Below, piece by piece: positions 1 to 5,021 of a DNA stretch of 5,021 nt. The notes under the pieces were generated by a model. That model did no database searches. It was given only the letters and a program-made list of their open reading frames with translations, and was not told where the DNA came from. A program made the position numbers and the translations under genes. How positions within the stretch are numbered: the first letter of the stretch is position 1; each line of letters starts with the position of its first letter. The DNA lies in assembly GCA_030838265.1 (NCBI GenBank), contig JAUTXA010000117.1, positions 1 to 5,021 of the forward strand, read 5' to 3'. The DNA is from Actinomycetota bacterium. Its GTDB lineage: Bacteria; Actinomycetota; Acidimicrobiia; Acidimicrobiales; BP-101.

Positions 1-72
1 CATCTAGTCCTCAAACAGGATCGAACTCGAACCGGAGAAGGGTAGCAGTCCACGGCCTACGCTCCACAGTCC

Positions 73-1008
73 GTGCCCCAGCCCCCGCCCCTCGTCGCCA
101 TCGGCCCCGACCCCGTGCCCCGATGGATCACGGCGGCCATCACCGACGGCGGCGCCCAGATCACGAGCGACCCCGCCGAGGCCCAGGCCGTGGTGTGGAT
201 CAGCGCCCACGACGTGACCGGCTTGGTCGACCTCCTCGCCGAAGCCCCGGACGCCACCTGGGTCCAGCTGCCCTGGGCGGGTGTCGAGCACTTCGCGGCC
301 CAAGGCGTCTTCAACGACGGAAGGACCTGGACCTGCGGCAAGGGCGTCTACGCCGACCCCGTCGCCGAGCTGGCCCTCGCCCTGGCCGTCGCCGGCCTCC
401 GCCACCTCCCGACCTGGGTCACGGCCCGCACCTGGCTGCCCCAGGCGGGCCGCTCCCTCTACGACGGGAGGGTCACCATCCTCGGTGGGGGAGGGATCAC
501 CGCCTCTCTCCTCGACCTGCTCCGACCGCTCCGAGTCACGACCACCGTCATCCGCCGCCGCCACGAACCGATGGACGGCGCGTCCCGCACCACGACGCCC
601 GACCACCTCCACGAGGCCGTGTCCGAGGCGGACGCCGTCTTCGTCGCCCTCGCCCTCACCCCCGAGACCCGCCACGTCATCGACAAGGACGTCCTCGACG
701 CCATGCCCGACCACGCCTGGCTGGTGAACGTGGCGCGGGGCGAGCACGTCGTCACCGACGATCTGGTCGCGGCCCTCGAGAACCGCACCATCGGCGGCGC
801 TGGCCTCGACGTCACCGACCCGGAGCCCCTGCCCGACGGCCACCCCTTGTGGGCCCTCGACAACTGCATCATCACGCCCCACACGGGCAACACCCAGGCC
901 ATGGCCCGTCCGCTGCTGTCGGCCCGCATCACCGAGAACCTCCGCCGATTCGCCGCCACCGGCACGACCGACCTCGTCGGCCTGGTCGACCCGTCCGCCG
1001 GCTACTAG
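73..1008 (+). CDS. D-isomer-specific 2-hydroxyacid dehydrogenase family protein (NAD(P)-dependent)
   Basis: A 311-residue protein of the usual size for this family, whose members reversibly reduce 2-keto acids to D-2-hydroxy acids in the cytoplasm. The N-terminal substrate-domain signature WVQLPWAG (63-70) is followed by VYADPVAELALALAVAGLR (92-110), the helix leading into the Rossmann domain. The nucleotide loop is ILGGGGITAS (136-145). The catalytic residues are where the family puts them: Arg222 in NVARGE, Glu251 in DPEPLPDGHPLW and His270 in TPHTGN. Two things are odd. The third glycine of GxGxxG is Thr143, and strand two ends in RRRH (161-164) instead of an acidic residue, which in this family suggests NADPH rather than NADH (inference). 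The GTG start is chosen because an in-frame TAG at 43-45 leaves no earlier ATG/GTG/TTG; GTG at 115 is a less likely alternative. There is no clear Shine-Dalgarno sequence. The substrate cannot be told from sequence: glyoxylate/hydroxypyruvate reductase-like or phosphoglycerate dehydrogenase-like are both possible. Confidence 0.9.
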   Translation: MPQPPPLVAIGPDPVPRWITAAITDGGAQITSDPAEAQAVVWISAHDVTGLVDLLAEAPDATWVQLPWAGVEHFAAQGVFNDGRTWTCGKGVYADPVAELALALAVAGLRHLPTWVTARTWLPQAGRSLYDGRVTILGGGGITASLLDLLRPLRVTTTVIRRRHEPMDGASRTTTPDHLHEAVSEADAVFVALALTPETRHVIDKDVLDAMPDHAWLVNVARGEHVVTDDLVAALENRTIGGAGLDVTDPEPLPDGHPLWALDNCIITPHTGNTQAMARPLLSARITENLRRFAATGTTDLVGLVDPSAGY

Positions 1009-1030
1009 AGCCACCGCTGGCGCTGACCGG

Positions 1031-1036
1031 TACCCT
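1031..1036 (+). promoter_or_regulatory. Candidate -10 element of a leaderless promoter
   Basis: TACCCT fits the actinobacterial TANNNT -10 pattern and ends exactly 7 bases before the ATG at 1044, the spacing expected if transcription starts on the A of the start codon. No ribosome binding site lies between it and the ATG, which agrees with a leaderless transcript. There is no recognisable TTGAC -35 box 16-18 bases upstream, so the call rests on the -10 and its spacing. If real, it makes the lipoprotein pair a transcription unit separate from the dehydrogenase. Confidence 0.4.
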
Positions 1037-1043
1037 GCTGTCC

Positions 1044-1586
1044 ATGAGACGGCGGATCAGCACCATCATCGTGCTCGCCATCGTCGCGGCCGTGACGGCC
1101 GGTGCCTGCGGGAGCAAGAGCAGCACGGCCAAGCAGGCGTCGTTATCGTCGACCACAACCACCGGGCGAGCGACGTCGACAACGGCCAAGCAGTACGTCC
1201 CCTGCACGCTGACCGAGGGCGAGGTGTCGAGCGCCGTGGGCTTCGCCGTCCACAAGGTGGCGCCGCCCAACGACCAGGCCTGCGACTATCGCTCGGCGAC
1301 GGACGGCGGCGGCAGCGTCTACGTGATCATCAACCACTTCCCGGATGAGCAGTACGCCAAGAACACGATGAGCTTCGCCGCCGGCGGGAACAACCACCCC
1401 ACCATCACCGAGGTGAGCGGCTTCCCGAGCTGGGCATTCACCATCGTGCCGAGCAACCCGGGCCAGGGCGAGGTCAACGTGGACCTGGGGGACCGGCAAG
1501 TTCTCGGGATCTCGATCAGGACGGAGTCGGGTACCGGCAACCCCGCCCCCGCCGCCGTGGCGCTCGCCCACAAGTTCGTTGCCTAG
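1044..1586 (+). CDS. Secreted, probable lipoprotein, first of a tandem pair (DUF3558-like)
   Basis: A 180-residue protein with a classical export signal: MRRR, then a hydrophobic stretch (about 8-20) ending in TAGAC with Cys22 as the candidate lipidated cysteine. The box AGAC lacks the preferred Leu/Val at -3, so cleavage by signal peptidase I cannot be excluded. Residues 23-50 are a Ser/Thr-rich linker typical of actinobacterial envelope lipoproteins. The folded part begins at YVPCTLTEGEV (51-61). Cys54 and Cys80 (QACDYRS) are spaced as for a disulfide, followed by SVYVIIN and SGFPSWAF (125-132). The PC-L-T-x-x-E-V opening and second cysteine resemble DUF3558 lipoproteins; this is by eye and the molecular function is unknown. 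The open frame extends upstream to 123, but that part is a shadow of the dehydrogenase; ATG 1044 is the first start giving a signal peptide. The gene lies 35 bases after the dehydrogenase stop and 4 bases before its paralogue. Confidence 0.82.
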   Translation: MRRRISTIIVLAIVAAVTAGACGSKSSTAKQASLSSTTTTGRATSTTAKQYVPCTLTEGEVSSAVGFAVHKVAPPNDQACDYRSATDGGGSVYVIINHFPDEQYAKNTMSFAAGGNNHPTITEVSGFPSWAFTIVPSNPGQGEVNVDLGDRQVLGISIRTESGTGNPAPAAVALAHKFVA

Positions 1587-1590
1587 CTCG

Positions 1591-2130
1591 ATGTCCCGAG
1601 TCTCGACCCTCGTCGCAATCGTGATCGTGACCGTCGCCGGATCGGCGGGGTGTGGATCGAAGTCGAGCTCGACGGCGAGCCGCCTCAGCCCCTCGACCAC
1701 GACGGCGGCCGCCCGCATCTCGACCACGACCACGCCGAAGACCTACGACCCCTGCAAGCTCAGTGAGGCTGACGTCTCGAGTAGGGCCGGTTTCGCAGTG
1801 CGTATCAACGCGCAGTCCAACCCCGAGGTCTGCGACTACCGCAGCACGACTGGCGGAGGTGGCAACGTCTACGTGACGGTTTCGCCTGCCGACCAGGAGG
1901 GGGCCAAGACCGCCGTCCGCTACTGGCTCGCCGATGCCCACCCCACGTACACCGGGGATTCCGGATTCCCGAGTTGGGCGTTCGCCGCCGTACCTCACGC
2001 GGCCGGATACGCCACCAGCGCCGCCGATCTCGGCGGGGGACAGTCGGTGTGGATCGGGGTCAGGGCCGAGCCGCGCGACGGGAACCCGTCCGGAAGGGCC
2101 CTCGCCCTCGCCCACAAGTTCATCGGCTAG
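1591..2130 (+). CDS. Secreted, probable lipoprotein, second of a tandem pair (DUF3558-like)
   Basis: A 179-residue paralogue of the preceding protein. The signal peptide runs from MSRVSTLVAI through a hydrophobic core to SAGC, putting Cys21 at the lipidation site; the box has Ser at -3 and Ala-Gly before Cys. A Ser/Thr/Ala-rich linker (22-50) follows, then YDPCKLSEADV (52-62) and the second cysteine in EVCDYRS (Cys81). Cys55 and Cys81 are spaced exactly as in the first copy (26 residues). SGFPSWAF (124-131) and the C-terminal ALAHKF are shared with it. No enzymatic motif is visible; a cell-surface or periplasmic binding or structural role is only a guess. An in-frame TTG at 1579 overlaps the upstream stop, but ATG 1591 gives a normal signal peptide. 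No Shine-Dalgarno sequence precedes it, so it may depend on re-initiation or coupling with the gene 4 bases upstream. It may represent the same DUF3558-like family; function unknown. Confidence 0.8.
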   Translation: MSRVSTLVAIVIVTVAGSAGCGSKSSSTASRLSPSTTTAAARISTTTTPKTYDPCKLSEADVSSRAGFAVRINAQSNPEVCDYRSTTGGGGNVYVTVSPADQEGAKTAVRYWLADAHPTYTGDSGFPSWAFAAVPHAAGYATSAADLGGGQSVWIGVRAEPRDGNPSGRALALAHKFIG

Positions 2131-2201
2131 GTAAGGTCGGGTCCGGCAACACCGGCGGCCCTTCCCCTCGCAAACCGTTGACGCCCCGCGTCCACGCACC
2201 G

Positions 2202-2207
2202 AGGAGG
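2202..2207 (+). promoter_or_regulatory. Strong ribosome binding site that fixes the GTG start at 2213
   Basis: AGGAGG, inside GAGGAGGG (2201-2208), is a full-strength Shine-Dalgarno sequence 5 bases before the GTG at 2213. It is the only clear one in the window and decides the start of the AbiEi-N/DUF559 gene. Confidence 0.8.
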
Positions 2208-2212
2208 GCGAC

Positions 2213-3127
2213 GTGCCCCCGACCTACGACCACCTGGCCAGCGGCCAGCTCGGCCTCATCACCCGGGCCCAGCTGCGCGGGCTCGGCTGGACCGACCGCC
2301 AGATCGACCACGCTGCGTCGGTGGGTCGCCTCCTCACGGTCCGCCGCGGAGTCTTTCGTCCGTCTGGACTTGCCGAGGTCACCGAGCACCAGATCCTGGC
2401 GCCCATCCTGGCCAACCCGAGGGCGGGGCTGTTGGCATCGCATCGCAGCGCTGCCCTCGTCTGGGGCGTGAAGTTCATCGAGACCGACGCCAAGCCAACG
2501 CTCGTGTCGACGTCGCGGGTCCGCCTCGACGGCGTGTGCGTCCATCAGACGCGGGTCCTGCCCGCTGAGGATCGCGGCTGCGCGGGGGTCATCCCGGCGA
2601 CGACCCCGGCCCGGACCTTGTGCGACCTGGCCGCCGAGCTCCATCCCACAGCCCTGCGCCTGGCGGTCGACGATGCCCGGCGGCGGGGCCTCGTCGACCT
2701 CTCCGACCTGCGCTCGACAGTCGAGCGTCTGCGAGCGGGCCACCCCGGCCGGCGGGGACTGGCTGCCATAGACGAATTGCTCCGCACCCATGAGGGGCAA
2801 ACGAGCGCCGGAGGCAGTCGCCGCGAGCTCGACGTCTGGTACGTCCTGAGGCAGGCAGGGATCGAGCTCCCCGAGCAACAGCACCACGTGATCGTCGAGG
2901 GCGAGCGCTTCATCCTCGACTTCGCCTATCCCAAGTGGAAGATCGCCGTCGAGTACGACTCCTTCGAGTTCCATGGCCGCACCAGTGCCCAGTGGCGGCG
3001 ACACAATCGGCGGCGGCGCGCCCGCGAGGCCGCGGGATGGCTCTATGTCTCGATCGTCGAGGACATGACCCCCGAGGAGATCGTGGCCGCGGTCTTGGAG
3101 GCCATCGCCCGTCGGAGCTGCCAATGA
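2213..3127 (+). CDS. AbiEi-like N-terminal domain / DUF559 nuclease-like protein (orphan)
   Basis: A 304-residue cytoplasmic protein with two recognisable parts. Residues about 5-50 (GLITRAQLRGLGWTDRQI, then RLLTVRRGVFRP) match the winged-helix N-terminal domain of AbiEi-type antitoxins, which bind DNA. The middle (60-190) is the usual helical linker, including TTPARTLCDLAAEL. Residues about 200-300 resemble DUF559, a PD-(D/E)xK/Vsr-like fold: Glu205 on the first helix, Asp236 in FILDFAYP, Glu247 and Asp249 in AVEYDSFEFHG, and His254, ending in AAGWLYVSI. The helix that often carries D-x-x-R here reads RRHNRRRRAREAAGW, with Asn265 near the Asp position, so catalysis is uncertain. In databases such proteins are commonly named 'type IV TA AbiEi family antitoxin domain-containing' or 'endonuclease domain-containing'. 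No AbiEii-type nucleotidyltransferase toxin lies next to it, so a working type IV toxin-antitoxin pair is not supported. The real role is unknown. GTG is chosen for its strong ribosome binding site. Confidence 0.85.
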   Translation: MPPTYDHLASGQLGLITRAQLRGLGWTDRQIDHAASVGRLLTVRRGVFRPSGLAEVTEHQILAPILANPRAGLLASHRSAALVWGVKFIETDAKPTLVSTSRVRLDGVCVHQTRVLPAEDRGCAGVIPATTPARTLCDLAAELHPTALRLAVDDARRRGLVDLSDLRSTVERLRAGHPGRRGLAAIDELLRTHEGQTSAGGSRRELDVWYVLRQAGIELPEQQHHVIVEGERFILDFAYPKWKIAVEYDSFEFHGRTSAQWRRHNRRRRAREAAGWLYVSIVEDMTPEEIVAAVLEAIARRSCQ

Positions 3128-3191
3128 ATCCACATATAGGGGGGTCAAGTGACGTAGCGGGCGGCGAAGCAGGCGAGAATGGGTGCTCCCC

Positions 3192-4985
3192 ATGCCCAAG
3201 ACGCCGCTCGACAAGATCCGCAACATCGCCATCGTGGCCCACGTGGACCATGGCAAGTCGACGCTGTCCGACCGCATCCTCGAGCTGACGGGGGCGGTGG
3301 ACGCGCGGGACATGCGCGAGCAGTACCTCGACTCGATGGACATCGAGCGGGAGCGGGGGATCACGATCAAGGCCCAGAACGTCCGGGTCAACTGGCGGGA
3401 CCACGTGATCCAGCTCATCGACACGCCCGGCCACGTCGACTTCGGCTACGAGGTGAGCCGCAGCCTGGCCGCGTGCGAGGGCGTCGTCCTCGTGGTGGAC
3501 GCGGCCCAGGGCATCGAGGCCCAGACCCTCGCCAACTGCTTCCTCGCCCTCGAGTCCGACCTCGAGATCGTGGCCGCCCTCAACAAGATCGACCTCCCCG
3601 CCGCCGACCCTGACCGCTACGCCCAGGAGATCGAGACCGTCCTGGGCATCCCGGCCAACGAGATCCTGCGCATCAGCGCCAAGACGGGCCACGGCGTCGT
3701 CGAGCTCCTCGATGCCATCGTCGACCGCATCCCGCCTCCGCAAGGCGACGACACCAAGCCCCTCCAAGGCCTGATCTTCGACTCGTACTACGACCAGTAC
3801 CGGGGGGTGATCAGCAGCCTGCGCATCGTGCACGGACGGCTTCACGCCGGGGCCCGTCTCAAGTTCATGCAGGCCGGCGCCACCCACGACATCGAGGAGA
3901 TCGGCATCCGCACGCCGGTCCCCGTCCCCGTCAGCGAGCTGGGGCCGGGTGAGGTCGGCTACCTGATCGCCGGCATCAAGGACGTCGGCGAGGCCCGAAG
4001 CGGCGAGACCATCACCACCAGCGGGCACGGCGCGACCCAACCTCTCGAGGGCTACCGCGACCCCAAGCCCATGGTCTTCTGCGGCCTCTACCCCGTCGAG
4101 GGGGACGACTTCGCCGACCTGCGCGAGAGCCTCGAGAAGCTCCGCCTCAACGACAGCTCGTTCACCTACGAGCCCGAGACCAGCGGCGCCCTCGGCTTCG
4201 GCTTCCGATGCGGGTTCCTCGGCCTCCTCCACATGGAGATCGTGCGCGAGCGCCTCGAGCGGGAGTTCGACCTCGCCCTCATCGCCACCGCCCCGTCCGT
4301 CGAGTACATCGCCCACCTCACCAACGGCACCGTGCACGAGGTCGACAACCCGAGCGCCATGCCGGAGTCGAACCACATCGACCACATCGAGGAGCCCTTC
4401 CTCACCACCACCATCCTCCTGCCCAGCGAGTACACGGGGACGGTGATGGATCTGTGCCAGACCCGCCGGGGCGAGATGATCAAGATGGAGTACCTGAGCC
4501 CCGAGCGCATCGAGCTCATCTACCGCATCCCCCTGGCCGAGGTCGTCATCGACTTCTTCGACCAGCTCAAGTCCCGCACCAAGGGCTACGCGTCTCTCGA
4601 CTACGAGCCGGCGGGCTACGACCGCTCCGACTTGGTGAAGGTCGACGTCCTGCTCAACGCCGTCCCCGTCGACGCCTTCAGCACCATCGTGCACAAGTCG
4701 AAGGCCGACGACTACGGGCGCCGCATGACCGAGAAGCTGCGCCAGCTCATCCCGAGGCAGATGTTCGACGTGCCGATCCAGGCGGCGGTCGGCGGACGCA
4801 TCATCTCCCGTGAGACGGTGAAGGCCACGCGCAAGGACGTGCTCGCCAAGTGCTACGGAGGCGACATCACCCGCAAGCGCAAGCTCCTCGAGACGCAGAA
4901 GGAGGGCAAGAAGCGGATGAAGAACATCGGCCGCGTCGAGGTCCCTCAGGAAGCGTTTATCTCGGCCTTGCGCCTCGACGAGTAG
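3192..4985 (+). CDS. lepA: Elongation factor 4 (LepA), ribosome-associated GTPase
   Basis: A 597-residue protein, full length for LepA (E. coli about 599). It is a translational GTPase that binds the ribosome and has been linked to back-translocation and to efficient initiation or 30S assembly. The G domain has every motif: AHVDHGKST (16-24), RGIT (55-58), DTPGH (77-81, catalytic His81), NKID (131-134) and SAK (162-164). A beta-barrel domain follows from about 190. LepA-specific signatures separate it from EF-G and TypA: FGFRCGFLGLLHMEI (336-350), KSRTKGYASLDYEPAGYD (460-477), IPRQMFDVPIQAAVGGRII (520-538) and the unique C-terminal tail LAKCYGGDITRKRKLLETQK (551-570) ending in VPQEAFISAL. ATG 3192 is taken as the start. 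An in-frame GTG at 3183 would add three residues and lies 5 bases after GGCGAG (3172-3177), so it is a real alternative. It lies 64 bases after the AbiEi-N/DUF559 gene. None of the common lepA neighbours (hemW, rpsT, lepB) is seen here. Confidence 0.98.
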   Translation: MPKTPLDKIRNIAIVAHVDHGKSTLSDRILELTGAVDARDMREQYLDSMDIERERGITIKAQNVRVNWRDHVIQLIDTPGHVDFGYEVSRSLAACEGVVLVVDAAQGIEAQTLANCFLALESDLEIVAALNKIDLPAADPDRYAQEIETVLGIPANEILRISAKTGHGVVELLDAIVDRIPPPQGDDTKPLQGLIFDSYYDQYRGVISSLRIVHGRLHAGARLKFMQAGATHDIEEIGIRTPVPVPVSELGPGEVGYLIAGIKDVGEARSGETITTSGHGATQPLEGYRDPKPMVFCGLYPVEGDDFADLRESLEKLRLNDSSFTYEPETSGALGFGFRCGFLGLLHMEIVRERLEREFDLALIATAPSVEYIAHLTNGTVHEVDNPSAMPESNHIDHIEEPFLTTTILLPSEYTGTVMDLCQTRRGEMIKMEYLSPERIELIYRIPLAEVVIDFFDQLKSRTKGYASLDYEPAGYDRSDLVKVDVLLNAVPVDAFSTIVHKSKADDYGRRMTEKLRQLIPRQMFDVPIQAAVGGRIISRETVKATRKDVLAKCYGGDITRKRKLLETQKEGKKRMKNIGRVEVPQEAFISALRLDE

Positions 4986-5021
4986 GCCCGGTTGGCGAAG
5001 AACGCCATCAGGTAGAGCAAC
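4946..5021 (-). CDS. C-terminal end of a probable membrane protein, cut by the window edge
   Basis: Read on the minus strand from the right edge, one frame stays open for 24 codons and ends in TGA at 4946-4948, giving LLYLMAFFANRAYSS then RRKAEINAS. The first 11 codons lie outside lepA and all end in G or C, as real genes here do; of the other two minus-strand frames, one hits a stop at once and the other uses T/T/A-ending codons. The residues look like the end of a transmembrane helix followed by a short basic cytoplasmic tail. The gene would converge on lepA and overlap its last 40 bases. It is too short to identify, and chance cannot be excluded. Confidence 0.38.
   Translation of the reverse strand, partial: LLYLMAFFANRAYSSRRKAEINAS

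Noticed and set aside
14..42. tRNA T-arm-like sequence on the minus strand (GGTTCGAGTTC)
   Set aside because: The bases flanking the loop do not pair into a 5-bp stem and no anticodon arm or acceptor stem can be built around it.
58..63. TACGCT as a leaderless -10 box for the dehydrogenase GTG at 73
   Set aside because: The spacing to GTG is 9 bases, longer than typical, and no -35 is visible; too weak to list.
4..1014. Long minus-strand open frame (336 codons) opposite the dehydrogenase
   Set aside because: Its protein is a Gly/Val/Asp/Arg-rich low-complexity product of GC-rich antisense, with no domain, while the plus strand has a complete recognisable enzyme.
2142..2156. CCGG-caaca-CCGG hairpin after the second lipoprotein gene as a terminator
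   Set aside because: The stem is only 4 bp, CCGG is self-complementary and common in this DNA, and no T-run follows.
2178..2183. TTGACG as the -35 box of a promoter for the AbiEi-N/DUF559 gene
   Set aside because: At 16-18 bases downstream there is only the GAGGAGGG ribosome binding site, with no TANNNT -10.
2213..3127. Complete type IV (AbiEi/AbiEii) toxin-antitoxin system
   Set aside because: Neither neighbour encodes a nucleotidyltransferase toxin; the downstream gene is lepA and the upstream genes are lipoproteins.
3132..3140. AT-rich acatatagg before lepA as a -10 box
   Set aside because: It stands out in GC-rich DNA, but it does not fit TANNNT well and has no matching -35; a promoter here is possible but unsupported.
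2910..4694. Minus-strand open frame of 594 codons opposite lepA, and another of 434 codons at 2120-3424
   Set aside because: Both are shadows of high-GC coding sequence: repetitive Val/Asp/Glu/Leu/Gly composition, no motif, and they lie opposite certain genes on the plus strand.

Overview
The window is about 5 kb of very GC-rich DNA in which nearly every real codon ends in G or C. It carries five complete plus-strand genes packed head to tail, and probably the tail of a sixth, minus-strand gene at the right edge. GTG starts, short Ser/Thr-rich lipoproteins with a 'PC-L-T/S-E' motif, an AbiEi-N/DUF559 orphan and the style of the LepA sequence all point to an actinobacterium. I lean towards the deep-branching Acidimicrobiia-type lineages, but that is inference and not demonstrated.

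Layout, left to right. Positions 1-72 hold no gene I can support. At 73-1008 is a D-isomer-specific 2-hydroxyacid dehydrogenase with an intact Arg/Glu/His catalytic set but an altered dinucleotide-binding loop. At 1044-1586 and 1591-2130 are two secreted, probably lipid-anchored proteins that are clear tandem duplicates of each other, separated by 4 bases. The first has a plausible leaderless promoter directly before its ATG. At 2213-3127 is a protein joining an AbiEi-like N-terminal domain to a DUF559/Vsr-type nuclease-like domain, with a strong ribosome binding site and no toxin partner beside it. At 3192-4985 is a full-length lepA (elongation factor 4), the one certain housekeeping gene. 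From 4946 to the right edge, the minus strand reads as the C-terminal end of a probable membrane protein converging on, and overlapping, the end of lepA.

The genes share a direction but no obvious pathway. The dehydrogenase is metabolic, the lipoproteins belong to the cell envelope, the AbiEi-N/DUF559 protein is of unknown role, and LepA acts on ribosomes. Apart from the lipoprotein pair, which may be co-transcribed, there is no strong sign of one functional operon. I found no RNA gene, CRISPR array, insertion sequence or convincing terminator, and no clear new system. The points most worth following up are the duplicated lipoproteins, the toxin-less AbiEi-N/DUF559 protein and the converging gene end.
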